Positions 22,808-34,090 of a DNA stretch of 64,000 nucleotides are shown in pieces; the first letter of the stretch is position 1; each line of letters opens with the position of its first letter. Source of the DNA: Myxocyprinus asiaticus. Its lineage: Eukaryota > Chordata > Actinopteri > Cypriniformes > Catostomidae. The notes beneath the pieces are model-generated. The model searched no databases. It had not been told where the DNA came from and was given only the letters and a program-made list of their open reading frames with translations. Position numbers and translations under genes: made by a program. The stretch lies in the NCBI RefSeq assembly GCF_019703515.2, contig NC_059365.1, forward strand, positions 34,677,501-34,741,500. The letters are read 5' to 3'.

Positions 22808-24663
22808 TCAAGAGTTCAAAAGTCTGATTGCTTGGGGGAAGAAGCTATCATTGAGTCGGCTGGTGCGGGTCCTGATGCTGCGATACCGCCTGCCTGATGG
22901 TAGCAGTGAGAACAGCCCATGGCTCGGGTGGCTGGAGTCTCTGATGATCCTCCGAGCTTTTTTCACACACCGCCTGGTATATATTTCCTGGAGGGAGGGA
23001 AGCTCATCTCCGACGATGTGTCTGGCAGTTTGCACCACCCTTTGCAGTGCTTTGTGGTTGTGGGCTGTGCTATTGCCGTACCAGGTGGAGATGCAGCCAG
23101 TCAGGATGCTCTCTACAGTGCAGGTGTAGAACCGTATGAGGATGTGGTGGTTCATTCCAAACTTCCTCAGCCGTCTCAGGAAGAAGAGGCTCTGATGAGC
23201 CTTCTTCACAACGACTTCAGTGTGGATGGACCATGTGAGTTCCTCAGTGATGTGGACACCCAGGAACTTGAAGCTGCTGACTCTCTCCACTGGTGCTGCA
23301 TTGATGGTGATGGGACTGTGTTCTCTGTCTTTTCTTCTGAAGTCCACCACAAGCTCCTTTGTCTTACTGATGTTTAGGGAGAGGTTGTGCTCCTGACACC
23401 AGTGTGTCAGAGTGTGCACCTCTTCTCTGTAGGCTGTTTCATCATTGTCAGTGATCAGACCTACCACCGTCGTGTCATCAGCAAACTTAATGATGGCATT
23501 GGAGCTATGTGTTGCCACACAGTCATGTGTGTACAAGGAATACAAGAGTGGGCTGAGAACACAGCCCTGTGGGGCTCCAGTGTTGAGGGTCATTGATGAG
23601 GAGATTTTGCTGTCTATTCTTACCACCTGGCGTCTGCTTGACAGGAAGTCCAGGATCCAGCTGCACAGCGAGCTGTTTAAGCCCAGAGCCCGGAGTTTCT
23701 CATCTAGCTTGGAGGGCACTATGGTGTTGAATGCTGAGCTGTAGTCTACAAACAACATTCTCACATAAGTGTTCTTTTTTCCAGGTGGGAGAGAGCAGTG
23801 TGTATTGTAGATGCAATGGCATCATCAGTGGAGTGGTTGTTGCAGTAAGCAAACTGCAATTGGTCTAGAGAGAGAGGCAGCACAGAGCAGATGTAATCTC
23901 TTATTAGTCTCTCAAAGCATTTGCTGATGATGGGGGTCAGAGCAATAGAATGCCAGTCTTTTAAGCAAGTGATTTTTGATTGCTTTGGAACAGGTGCAAT
24001 GGTGGATGTTTTAAAGCATGTGGGGACTACAGACAAAGGAAGGGAAAGGTTGAAAATGTCCGTAAAAACACCAGCCAGCTGGTTAGCACATGCTCTGATG
24101 ACGTGGCCCGGAATGCCGTCTGGGCCCGCGGCTTTGCGGATATTCACCCGTCGGAAGGATCGGGTTACATCCGCTACAGAAACGGAGAGTGAACTAACCT
24201 CTGTAGCTTCGGCCACGAGAGCTCTCTCTGCGAGGACGGTGTTATTTCCCTCAAAACGAGCATAAAAAGTATTTAGCTCATCCGGGAGAGAGGCAGCGGT
24301 GTTCATGGCGGAGTTTTTATTCCCTTTAAAGTCCGTGATGATGTTAATTCCCTGCCGCATGTTTCTAGAGTTGGTGGTGTTAAACTGTCCTTCAATCTTG
24401 TTCCTGTACTAGCGTTTTGCTGTTCTGATTCTGATTTTTCGGAGGGCATAACTGGCTTGTTTATGCTCCTCCGCATTCCTGGAATTAAAAGTGGAGGTCC
24501 GCACATTAAGTGCCGCATGAACATCGCTATTAATCCATGGCTTCTGGTTCGGATAGATCCGTGTTGTTCTGGTCGGAACGACGTCCTCTACGCACTTTCT
24601 GATGAAACACATTATGCTATCAGCGTAAAGCTCGATGTCATCATCAGAGATGGACTGGAACAT
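22808..24663 (-). pseudogene. LINE reverse transcriptase, L2/Rex1-like
   Basis: The N-terminal half (23,761-24,360) shows IRKAAGPDGIPGHVIRACAN and [21 protein letters not shown] one-base deletion near 23,765-23,780 shifts frame into the second half (22,808-23,764), which starts [13 protein letters not shown] and carries [20 protein letters not shown] and the active site FADD at 23,474-23,485. The C-terminal end reads [11 protein letters not shown], the usual L2-type ending. An in-frame TAG at 24,409-24,411 interrupts the linker upstream. The frame is otherwise well kept, suggesting moderate age. Confidence 0.9.
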
Positions 24664-24762
24664 CTCCCAGTCCGCATGATCAAAACAGTCCTGTAGCGTA
24701 GAGTCTGATTGGTCTGACCAGCACTGGATTGTTCTGAGGGTGGGTGCTTCCTGTTTCAGTTT

Positions 24763-25322
24763 CTACCTGTAAGCGGGCAGAAGCAGAATGGAAGAGTGGT
24801 CCGATTTGCCAAATGGTGGGTGGGGGAGGGATTTGTAGCCATCTCGGAATGGAGAGTAGCAATGGTCCAAATCCCGGTCCCCTCGTGTGTTGAAACTAAT
24901 ATGCTGGTGGTATTTTGGTGTGACTGATTTGAACCTGGCTTTATTAAAGTCCCTGGTCACAATGAATGCGGCCTCAGGGTGCGCGGTTTCCTGCTTGCTT
25001 ATAATCCCATACAGTTCCTTGAGTGCCCGGTCTGTGTCGGCTTGTGACGGGATGTACACAGCAGTGATAATGACTGCTGTGAATTCCCTCGGTAGCCAGA
25101 ATGGTCGACACAGAAGCATGAGAAATTCCAGATCAGGAGAGCAGAAAGACCACACCAGGATTTGTTGATCATAAAACATTCACCACCACCTCTGCTTTTA
25201 CCTGAGAGGTCTTTCGCTCTGTCCGCTCGGTGCACGGAGATCCCCGCGGGTTCAATGGCTGAGTCTGGAATCTCTGCAGACATCCAAGTTTCCGTAAGGC
25301 AGATAATGCAGCAGTCCCTCAT
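24763..25322 (-). pseudogene. LINE apurinic-like endonuclease, L2/Rex1-like
   Basis: The first part (24,999-25,322) shows CCIICLTETWMSAEIPDSAI, including the conserved TETW, then frame shifts. The second part (24,763-25,179) carries IITAVYIPSQADTD, FIVTRDFNKA and FGKSDHSSILLLP. The usual catalytic GDFN motif reads RDFN here, a likely inactivating change, while the SDH motif is intact. The frame ends at a TAG after LLPAYR, where related copies have Gln. Confidence 0.88.
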
Positions 25323-25627
25323 CTCTCGTTGGAAAGAGAGCCACGCTTTCAGCTCGCAGAGCTTGTTATCCAGAGACTGAACATTTGCCAGTAGAATACT
25401 GGGTAGCGGGGGTCAATTTGCGCGGCATCTTACTCTGATGAGAATGCCGGCTCTGTTTCCCCTCTTCCTCCTGCGTTTCCGCGACCGTGCAGCACAGACA
25501 AAGGGGTCCGCTTGCGTGTTTGTAAACAGCGGGTCGGCATTGAGGAATTTGAAGTCCGGTTTACGGTGTGTAATTGATGTCAGTCAGCGGGAAAGACTCC
25601 ATGGGGTGTGCAGTTTTTAAACCAATT

Positions 25628-25645
25628 CCCGGGTTTTGGCACCAG
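25628..25645 (-). other. Primer-binding site of the Gmr1-like element
   Basis: On the minus strand, one base after the 5' LTR, comes TGGTGCCAAAACCCGGGA. The TGG start and position fit a tRNA-complementary primer site. I could not identify the tRNA confidently. Confidence 0.55.
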
Positions 25646-26001
25646 TGTAAAGGATCTTCACAGCAGGAGGACACAGGAGAGCGGTTTCTTCAAAGTAAGG
25701 CTTTAATTAATATACTCCAGTGCTTTACAGCTTCACAATGACTCAGCAGCTTCTCTATAATAACTCATCAGCTTCACAATAATAATTAATCAGTTTCACA
25801 ACAATAGCTCACCAGCTCCACAATAAGGTCTCTTGTCCCTGACTCCCTCTGCTTCTTGTCAGTGGCTTGGTCCTTTTATACTGCTCTCCCCAAGCTCACT
25901 GCAATTAGACACAGGTGTTAATCATAATCTGGCTCAGGTTTATGCACCCTTACCGCTTTCTCTCTCTCTGGGCGGATGCTCGACCACGCCCCACTGCCAT
26001 A
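25646..26001 (-). repeat. 5' LTR of the Gmr1-like element
   Basis: 356 bp, the partner of 19,001-19,358. The outer end is CTGCCATA rather than CTGCCACA, a single change at the terminal dinucleotide. Confidence 0.92.
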
Positions 26002-26006
26002 ATGGC

Positions 26007-26570
26007 ATATTCTGTTCTGGACATCTGAGATATAACATTGGATTATTCACACAAACAAGCTCACAGACAAGTAGAAAATGGCTCTTTTTTATTTTTTTTT
26101 TAGAAAACCTAAAACCTAAAGGAAAAGCAGACAAAGTTTTTGGCTACTTGGGGCTTAAAGCAGCAGTGATCGGCACATAAAAGAGACGTTTGTATCTGAT
26201 GATTTACAGAAATCATATTTCACTTTGTGATTCTCTGGAAACTCTTTCAAACTGTGGTATTAAGGCAACAAAATAAATGAGAACGAGAGCTTTCATTTGA
26301 TATATGACTCGTCCATTTAGGTGCTATGTGAAGGACATTTATTTTCATATAAATATTTCTACCCCATTACCTATAGGGGGCACTAATTTGCCACGCGAAT
26401 GTTTTGAGGCCTTATTTTATATTTTAGAATGAATGCAGAAGTGATGGTATCTATGAAAATTATAGATTCTAAACTTTCAAATGATACCTCATATGCCTGA
26501 CTTATGTACTGTCTATGGAGACTTTAATGTGTTAAATATAAACATTTTTTGTGATTGTTTTGCTTTTTTT
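26007..26570. other. No gene recognised
   Basis: AT-rich unique-looking sequence without coding signal. Confidence 0.55.
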
Positions 26571-27967
26571 ATTGTACAGTAATTTCAAATCAGATGATTG
26601 CAACACGCTACAGAAAAGCTGAGACGGGCTGTTTAAGACTAATAACAATTTGACGAGTTAAAATAACAAAGTGATGTGAAACAGGAGATGTTAAACAGAT
26701 GAGGCAATCATGTCATAGTATATAGGGAGCCTCTAAAACAGCCTAGTCCTTCAAGAGCAAGGATCGTTCAAGACTTGTCAAATTGCCAGCAGGTGCTTCA
26801 GCAAATAATCCAGCACTTTGAGAACAATGTTCCCCAAATTGGAAGAATTTTTCCATTTCACCCTCTACAGTGCACAATATAGTTAAAAGATTCAAGGAAT
26901 CTGGTCAAATCTCGGTGCGTAAAGGGCAAGATCAAAACCACTTCTGAATGCATGTGTCCTCTGATCCCTCAGACATCACTGTCTTAAAAAACATCATTCA
27001 TCTGTAATGGTTATCATGAACATGGGTTTGGGATTACTTTAGTAAGCCTTTGTTAGTCAACACCACTCGCAGCTGCATCCACAGATGTAAGTTAAGACTT
27101 TACTATGCAAAGCAGAAGCCCTACATCAACACTGTCCAGAAGTGCTGCTGACTTCTCCTGACTCGGTCTCATCTTAGATAGAAAGTAGAACAGTGGAACA
27201 ATGTTTTTTGGTCCGATGAGTCCACATTTCAAATCGTTTTTGAAAAACACAGCCGTTGTGTTTTCCGGGCCAAAGAGAATAAGGACCATCCAAGCTGTTA
27301 CCAGCATCAGGTCCAAAAGCCAGTGTCTATATGGGCCAGGGGTGTGTCAGTGCCCATGGCATGGGTAACTCACACATCTGTGAGGGCACGATTAATGCAG
27401 ACAGATATGTACAGATTTTGGAGCAGCGTAAACTGCCATCCAGCACCATCTTTTCCGGTGACATCCCGTAATTTTCAGCAGGACAACTTCAAACCACATA
27501 CTGTCTGAATAAGCAGAGAGTGCGGGTGCTAGATTGGCCTGCCTGCAGTCCTTTCCATCTCCAATTGAGAATGTGTGGTGCATTATGAAACTCACAGTAC
27601 AATTGTGCAGCTAAAGACCTGCATAATGGATGAATAGGGGAAAATTCCACTTTTTAAACTTAACAAACTTGTGTCTTCAGTGCTTAAATGCTTAATAAGT
27701 GTTACTAGAACAAATGGTGATGTTTCACAGTGCTAAACACTCGACAGTCCCAAATTTTTTGGAGTGTGTTGCAATCATCTGATTTGAAATGACTGCACAC
27801 TGAAAAAAACTACAAAAACAATGAAATTTACAAGATAAAACATAATATAATGTTTAGTTATAGTGCTTTCAATACAGCAAAGGGTGAAAATAATTTACAA
27901 ATAACTCCTTTTTGTTTTTATTAGCATTTTTCATACTGTCCCGACTTTTTTTGGGGGGGGGGGTTGT
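26571..27967 (+). pseudogene. Tc1/mariner-superfamily transposon with dead transposase
   Basis: The inner terminal repeats (CAGTAATTTCAAATCAGATG near 26,577 and its near-complement near 27,775) face each other. The plus strand between them keeps three DDE-type landmarks: WSDES at 27,209-27,223, QQDN near 27,475-27,486 and IENVW near 27,564-27,578. Stops and frameshifts separate them, and the N-terminal half is not readable. The right outer end resembles a common teleost element (GTCCCGACTTTTTTTG then GGTTGTA at about 27,945-27,967). The left outer end was not found. Confidence 0.7.
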
Positions 27968-28137
27968 AATTACCAATTATAAATTAGCTTTTAAAATAAG
28001 TGCGCTCCAAATGAGACAACATAAGTAAAACACAACTGTAGTTAAACACCAGGTATAATTGCATAGGTGTGCTTGCCTCGGTTGCATTTTTTTTTTCATG
28101 AGCTAAAAGCAGCTCTTATATTCATCCAGACAGGATA

Positions 28138-28667
28138 TGTCACGTTTATGTGTTAAACGTAAACAAATCATGTTTTTCATGTCTTTTATTTTCAAGTTTA
28201 GTTCCTGTTCATGTCATGTGATTTCCTGTTCCCTCATGTGATCTTATCATGTGTTTCCCCTGTTCATGTGTCTTGTTTTCATTGGTTCTTTGTTTGATTA
28301 CTTTGTTATTAATCTTGTCTTTTCGTTGGTTTAATTTCATTTAGTCTTATTATCTTGTTTATTAGTTTAGTCTTGTGATTGGTTGTCTTGTTTACTTGTT
28401 ACCCATGTCCTTGTATTTAAGCCCTTATGTTTGCCATTGTCTGGTGTGAGGTATTGTGTATGTAACTTTGTTGTTTTGTTCTAGTCAAGCCATAGTCATG
28501 TCATGTCATGTCATGTCATGTCATGTCTAGTTTTTGTCAAGTCTAGTTCATGTTTATATTCATGTTTTTAGTTAGGGTTTTGGAATTACACATTTGAAAA
28601 ATAAACTGCACTTGGGTTCATATTCACACCATCGTCTCTTCGTCTGCCTGTTGCCAACACCGTTACA
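28138..28667 (+). repeat. 5' LTR of the short element
   Basis: 530 bp. It contains AATAAA at 28,600-28,605 and five TCATG-type pentamers near 28,497-28,527. A TATA-like TATTTAAGCCC lies near 28,415. Confidence 0.88.
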
Positions 28668-28668
28668 G

Positions 28669-30603
28669 AATACCTCACCGCCAACCATAAACCCAGTGGT
28701 CCGACTACTGCGCCTACGTCAGTGGAATCGATCCCTGGAGGAATATGTGGGGGACTTCTGCTCTCTGGCCAGTGAGGTGGACTTTAATGAGATCGCCCTC
28801 AAAGACTGTTTCCGTTTCGGATTATCTGAGCAAATTTCCTCCCTGATGCCTGTTGGTTGCAGTTCCCTCAGCCTTGCTCAGTATATCGACCTTGCCCTGC
28901 AGATCACTGGTTCTATGTTCACTGTGGGGGAGGTGGATGCCGAGCGGGAGTCCCACGTCATGGCTGCCGAGCCGGAGTCCCACGTCATGGTCAACAAGCC
29001 AATGCCCATGCCTGCCACAGTCAACGAGCCATCGCCCACGCCTGCCACGCCCAACGAGTCAACGCCCATGCCTGCCACGGCCAACGAGTCAACGCCCACG
29101 CCTGCCACGGCCAACGAGTCAACGTCCACGCCTGCCATGGCCAACGAGTCAACGCCCATGCCTGCCACGGCCAATGAGTCAATGCCCACACCTGCCACGG
29201 CAAACGAGTCGACGCCCACGCCTGCCATGGCCAATGAGTCAACGCCTGCCATGGCCAACGAGCTGGAAGCCTCGTCCGTCCCAGATCCTGCATTGCCAGC
29301 ATTGTCCGTCCCAGAGCCTGCGTTGCCAGCCTCGTCCGTCCCAGAACCTGCGTTGCCAACTTCGGCATCCTGGAGGAGGTGGAGGAGAATGGCTTTTGTT
29401 TCCAAGTCTCTGCCCATGTACACAACCACGGAGGTTGTTTCCAAGTCTCTGCCCATGTTCACGACCACAGAGGTCGTCTCCGAGTCTCTGCCCATGTACA
29501 CGACCACAGAGGTAATTTCCCAATCAACCAGGACTCTTAATCTCGAGCCTATCACAGCTCCACCTTCCATGACTTTTCCCCACGTCATGGCCGCCAAGCC
29601 AGAGTTCCACATCATGGCCGCCATGCCAGAGTCAGTTCCAGGCCATGTCGCAGCCACGCCAGAGTCAGCTCCAGGTCATGTCGCAGCCACGCCAGTGTCA
29701 GCTCCAGGCCATGTCGCAACCATGCCAGAGTCAGCTCCATGCCATGTTACGCCTCGGCCTGCTCCGTGCCATGTCACAGCCACGCCTGAGTCTGCTCCAT
29801 GCCATGTCACACCTCAGCCTGCTCCATGCCATGTCACGCCTCAGCCTGCTCCATGCCATGTCACAGCCATGTCTCAGTTTGCTCCATGCCATGTCACAGC
29901 CGAACCTCTGTCTGCTCCATGCCATGTCTCAGCCAAGCCCCAGACTGCTCCATGCCATGTCCCAGCCAAGCCCCAGATTGCTCCATGCCATGTCACAGCC
30001 AAGCCCCAGACTGCTCCATGCCATGTCACAGCCAAGCTTCAGTCTGCTCCTTGCCATGTCATAGCCAAGCTTCTGTCTGCTCCATGCCATGTCCCAGCCA
30101 AGCCCCAGACTGCTCCATGCCATGTCCCAGCCAAGCCCCAGATTGCTCCATGCCATGTCACAGCCAAGCCCCAGACTGCTCCATGCCATGTCACAGCCAA
30201 GCTTCAGTCTGCTCCTTGCCATGTCATAGCCAAGCTTCTGTCTGCTCCATGCCATGTCTCAGCCAAGCCCCAGACTGCTCCATGCCATGTTACAAGCACA
30301 TCTCTGCTCCACGGTCCAGGCCCGCCTCTGCTCCACGGTCCAGGCCCGCCTCTTCTCCACTGGGGACCTCCATCCCTGCGGCTCCGCCTTGGTCCTCATC
30401 CCCATCGGCTCTGCCCCTCGAGCCTCTCAGGGCCCCAACTTTCCATTGACTTTGCCCTGTTCCCATGCTCCACGCCCTGTCTCACCAGGCCACGCCCCAC
30501 ACCCTGTCTCACCACGCCCCACGCCCTATCTCGCCAGGCCACGCCCCACGCAATAACAATTAACTTTGCTATTATGTTTTGGGGCGTCGGGAGCCGCCCC
30601 TAG
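28669..30603 (+). pseudogene. Gag remnant fused to proline-rich tandem repeats
   Basis: One frame stays open from the LTR to 30,603. The start nearest the LTR is not ATG; the first ATG is at 28,846, inside the gag-like part, so the true N-terminus is lost. Numbering the open frame from 28,594: residues 38-108 (WNRSLEEYVGDFCSLA, ALKDCFRFGLSEQISSLMP) resemble the C-terminal part of a Ty3/gypsy capsid. Then come ten-residue NESTPMPATA repeats (~144-222), a VPEPALPAS repeat (~229-256), a VSKSLPMYTTTEV repeat (~269-307) and 11-residue APCHVTAKPQT repeats (~346-566). No zinc knuckle or enzyme domain is seen. Other frames and the antisense are also open because the repeats lack stops, so openness alone does not prove translation. 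Confidence 0.6.
29929..30258 (+). repeat. Tandem 165-bp duplication built of 33-bp units
   Basis: 29,929-30,093 and 30,094-30,258 are near-identical and in frame. Each is five 33-bp units encoding APCHV-type 11-mers. This is a higher-order repeat inside the gag-repeat frame. Confidence 0.85.
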
Positions 30604-30615
30604 AGGGGGGAGATA
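30601..30615 (+). other. Polypurine tract of the short LTR element
   Basis: TAGAGGGGGGAGATA directly abuts the 3' LTR, the standard plus-strand primer position. Confidence 0.75.
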
Positions 30616-31140
30616 TGTCACGTTTATGTGTTTTGGTTCATGTTTTTCATGTCTTTTATTTTCAAGTTTAGTTCCTGTTCATGTCAAGTGATTTCGTGTT
30701 TCCCCTATTCATGTGTCTTGTTTTCATTGGTTCTTTGTTTGATTACTTTGTTATTAGGCTTGTCTTTTCATTGGTTTAAGTTAATTTAGTCTTGTTATCT
30801 TGTTTATTATTTTAGTCTTGTGATTGGTTGTCTTGTTTACTTGTTACCCATGTCCTTGTATTTAAGCCCTTATGTTTGCCATTGTCTGGTGTGAGGTATT
30901 GTGTATGTAACTTTGTTGTTTTGTTCTAGTCAAGCCATGGTCAAGTCAAGTTATGTTATGTTTAAGTTAAGTCTATAGTCAAGTCATGTCATGTCAAGTC
31001 TAGTTTTTGTCAAGTCTAGTTCATGTTTATGTTCACGTTTTTAGTTAGGGTTTTGGAATTACACGTTTGAAAAATAAACTGCACTTGGGTTCATCTTCAC
31101 ACCATCGTCTCTTCATCTGCCTGTTGCCAACATCATTACA
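30616..31140 (+). repeat. 3' LTR of the short element
   Basis: 525 bp, TGTCACGTTTATG to TCATTACA, homologous to 28,138-28,667. Confidence 0.88.
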
Positions 31141-31313
31141 GGATCATCACAGACTTGTTGTAATATTGTGACCATTTCAGACCAGAAAACAAGACAAAAA
31201 CATTTGTAACTTCTGAATGAGAGATGTTTACGGTGATGTACCATAAGATCACAATTTTCACGAGAGATCAGTCTGAACGAATATGGCCACTGAGTGACCA
31301 GACATGCCTTAAA

Positions 31314-32438
31314 GTAGTGTTTCTCCACTGGTGGGTCGTGACCTAAAAGTGGGTCGCAGGTCTATTCAGAATGGGTCGTGGACAGCAGGGAAAGAACAAT
31401 GATTTTTCACCGGCCGCCCAATTGATAGAGATTATTTAATGATAATATAATATATAATGAAGAGATTTAATTATAAGCTTGCATTCAGCTAAAGGCTTCT
31501 CATTTGCACTGTGATATTTTCACAGTGAGTGTAACGTTACCAGTTTGCGCTAATGAGCTCCTCTGCTCTCTGACGCGTATGCGCAACAGCCGGCCTTCCC
31601 TCGATATTGCGGCATGCAGAACTTAAAACTGATGTGACCCATTTCAATTCTAGTAAGTCTTTTCTAGTTTAAAGTGTCATAGAGGAAGTCAAGTCAAACC
31701 CATCAAACAGGCAGCCCCAACATGCCAAACAGCACTGAGGATGAAAAGAGCAACACTGTGCTATGCGCTAAAAAAATACAATAAAATCATTACACATAAT
31801 CACCTTTACAAAGTTTCATGATTTTACATGAGTAAAAGTAAATGCAATATTTTGACAAAATGTTATAGTTTCATATGAAATAATCTAAAGGTAGAACCTA
31901 TTAGAACTCATTTTTATATCAACAGTGGCAGTTGTAGTTAAATTTCAAAATGCGTTTCGGCTAGTATTTTTATTTTATTTTATTTTTTTTTTTCATAAAT
32001 AGGCTACTATAAATCATTATTATTATTACTATTATTTAAGACTAGCTACATTGACCAAACCATGGTTATGAGGATCCTTTCCTCCTGTGTAATATGTACT
32101 GTATGTTCTGTTTGAATGATGTTTGAAATTAGGAAACAAATGGGATAATAATGGGCTCATAACCTATAAATAAATATAATTTTCAATTTTTAAAAGGGGG
32201 GAGATAAATCTTTCTGTAGATTTTTTTGTTGACATCAACAACAAAAATAATGTCACTTGATGCATGCCCTTATACTTGAAAACCATGAACAAAACTATGC
32301 AAGACTAAAGGAAATGCGACCCAGGATACATTAAATACAGGTTACGTTTTTTACTATAGTGGGTCACTTAGTAAAAAAAAGCTACTTGACTTCCAATGTA
32401 AAATCTGGGTCCCGAACCAAAACCAGTTAAGAACCACT
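31314..32438. mobile_element. hAT-like non-autonomous element, 1.1 kb
   Basis: The left end (AGTGTTTCTCCACTGGTGGG) and the inverted right end (AGTGGTTCTTAACTGGTTTT) are imperfect terminal repeats of about 28 bp. An 8-bp target duplication with one mismatch flanks it: GCCTTAAA (31,306-31,313) and GCTTTAAA (32,439-32,446). Eight bases fits hAT elements. The interior is non-coding. Confidence 0.8.
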
Positions 32439-32446
32439 GCTTTAAA

Positions 32447-33963
32447 AGGACTTTGGACTTCTGGAATGCTGCATTGACCTATCAACATCCAGTATTGGAA
32501 CTATCCATTTTAAAATAATAAAACAGATATAACACAGAATAACCATCTTAAACGGTGTATATATACCTGAAAAAATCTGTATAATCACAAGAAAGCAAGC
32601 CCCAATCAGAAATTTTAAGGGGAGTCACTATTGTAGCTGCATATAAACCTATGCCAGCACCAGTATGCGCTCATTTAAAAAGTCTGTTCCAAAATAGAAC
32701 TTTACTCATTTTCACCCTGAATCAATAGTGGAATAAACCCATCCACCTGCCTGTATACCACCTGCTGCAAGTGCAGGCCAGATGGAGGGCATGATGGGAA
32801 ATTTGAGCACATGACCATGAAATAAGGATGAAATAAGGAACCCACACAAAGCCTGTGATCTTTCTGTGATAGGTGGCGGGTCTCGCTCACTGAGGAGGAA
32901 TCAAAATGGATTGCAGAGGACACAATCTGGCCACCCAGTGTTCAAGATGCAGTATAACAGCTGAGACCTCACTGCACCGCTGCTTATAAGAAGGTCTGTA
33001 AGAGCTGTTATGTAAGCAAAGTTCATATTTTGACCTTTAGGAATGGGAATGAGGTCAAAACATGTACCTGTAGCTGAACATCATAACTTGATCAAAGCTT
33101 TAAAACTTTCTTTTAAAGTCAACATAAAATTGACCCTATTTACTTTCTTAGTACATGTTCCTGGTCTTATTTTGCATTATTCAACAGTGCACATAATTCC
33201 ACAGATGTTTGTCTTTGTAATTTTTCAGCAAAGTTTATTAACTTGCTCTCACCTCTGAAACAACTTTCCTTTCCAGCAGATGTAACATTGGCCATGTGCA
33301 CAGAGCTGCGTAGGCAGGGAAAATAATGTTAACCAATAGCCAAAGAGCTATCTTGGGATTGTAGGCTACTGTTGTACATAATGCAACCTTTATAAAATCT
33401 TGACCATAAGTCATCTAAAACAGAATCATGTAATGGCGGTACTGCAATAAAAAGTTACACCAAAAATAGCAAATAATTATACATTTAAGAAAGAAGCTTT
33501 AATATTTTGATAGCCTATGTCATGACATTTTTTGAGGAAGAACTTCAGCCTCCACATCTGGGTCAAAAAGCTTCCTCAAAAATGGGTCCCAGTGGTGTTT
33601 CAAGATGGAAGTAGTCCTACATAATCAATTACAAATTTAAATGCATATTTGGCTTCATTCTGGTATGGGCAAACGCCCACATTTCATGATTCACTCAGTC
33701 AAACTTGTATTTCCTTGCATCGCTCCTTGGTTTATAACCCATCCAGTTCAAGATACAATGACACAGAGCTCAAATACATATTTTTTGTGCACCTTGCGGT
33801 CACCTGTCTCCCAGACAACTTCTTAACAGGGAAGGGATATGACAGACTCTGTTTGTGTGGTGAAAGCTCTGGAAATGATGTGGCTGTGTTTCCTCGGATA
33901 CCTCAGCCCCCACATCTCAGGGATAGAATTCACCTGGGAAACCCATCTGAAATGTTAGGATGT
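32447..33963. other. No gene recognised
   Basis: No convincing coding region. The frame at 33,649-33,978 has no recognisable domain. There is no repeat boundary that I could define. Confidence 0.55.
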
Positions 33964-33992
33964 GCTCTAAAACAGTAGTTTTCAACTGGTTT

Positions 33993-34090
33993 TACATTTA
34001 CATTTTACATTTGGTCATTTACCAGACACTCTTATCCAAAGAAATAGAACAAGCAATTTGTCATACAAAAGTCAATAATATTTGCAGTAT
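33993..34090 (+). repeat. Fragment of a widespread teleost repeat
   Basis: TTTACATTTGGTCATTTACC followed by CTTATCCAAAG resembles the fuller copy at 48,643-48,832. Confidence 0.55.

Larger units (their letters stand above)
22351..25620 (-). mobile_element. L2-like LINE nested in the gypsy element
   Basis: The minus-strand order is endonuclease, linker, reverse transcriptase, 3' UTR and a 3' tail of GATTT repeats (plus strand CAAATCAAATCAAATC at 22,351-22,370). The 5' end is unclear, at about 25,600-25,620. It interrupts the gypsy element between its primer-binding site and gag, so it inserted later. Stops and a frameshift make it inactive. I place it in the L2/CR1-Rex1 group by the FADD active site and overall order; the exact clade would need a tree. 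Confidence 0.85.
19001..26001 (-). mobile_element. Ty3/gypsy retrotransposon, Gmr1-like, with nested LINE
   Basis: Two LTRs (19,001-19,358 and 25,646-26,001) in the same orientation bound a minus-strand element. A perfect 5-bp target duplication ATGGC flanks it (18,996-19,000 and 26,002-26,006), so the unit is one insertion. Reading 5' to 3' on the minus strand: LTR, primer-binding site, a 3.2-kb LINE insertion, gag with a SCAN-related capsid domain, protease, integrase, GPY/F-like module, reverse transcriptase, polypurine tract, LTR. Integrase before RT is the diagnostic order of the Gmr1 group, unlike ordinary gypsy elements. Internal deletions removed the integrase catalytic core and everything after the middle of RT (including RNase H), and stops occur in gag, so it is inactive. 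Confidence 0.9.
28138..31140 (+). mobile_element. Short LTR retrotransposon with gag-plus-repeat interior
   Basis: Direct LTRs (28,138-28,667 and 30,616-31,140) start TGTCACGTTTATG and end TTACA. A near-perfect 5-bp target duplication flanks it (GGATA before, GGATC after). A purine tract (AGAGGGGGGAGATA) directly precedes the 3' LTR. The interior is only 1.95 kb. It contains a gag-like segment and long peptide repeats but no protease, RT or integrase, so the element would need enzymes from elsewhere. The LTRs are very similar, though the 3' LTR lacks a stretch of about 20 bp near its start and differs in the ATGTC-repeat region. The solo LTR at 36,224-36,734 is the same family. Confidence 0.85.

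Noticed and set aside
28878..29657. 259-codon antisense frame and long alternative plus-strand frames
   Set aside because: They arise because the tandem repeats lack stop codons in several frames; the gag-like similarity is in the plus-strand frame only.
29029..30290. CRISPR-like regular repeats
   Set aside because: Units are contiguous, encode in-frame peptides and have no unique spacers; the genome is eukaryotic.
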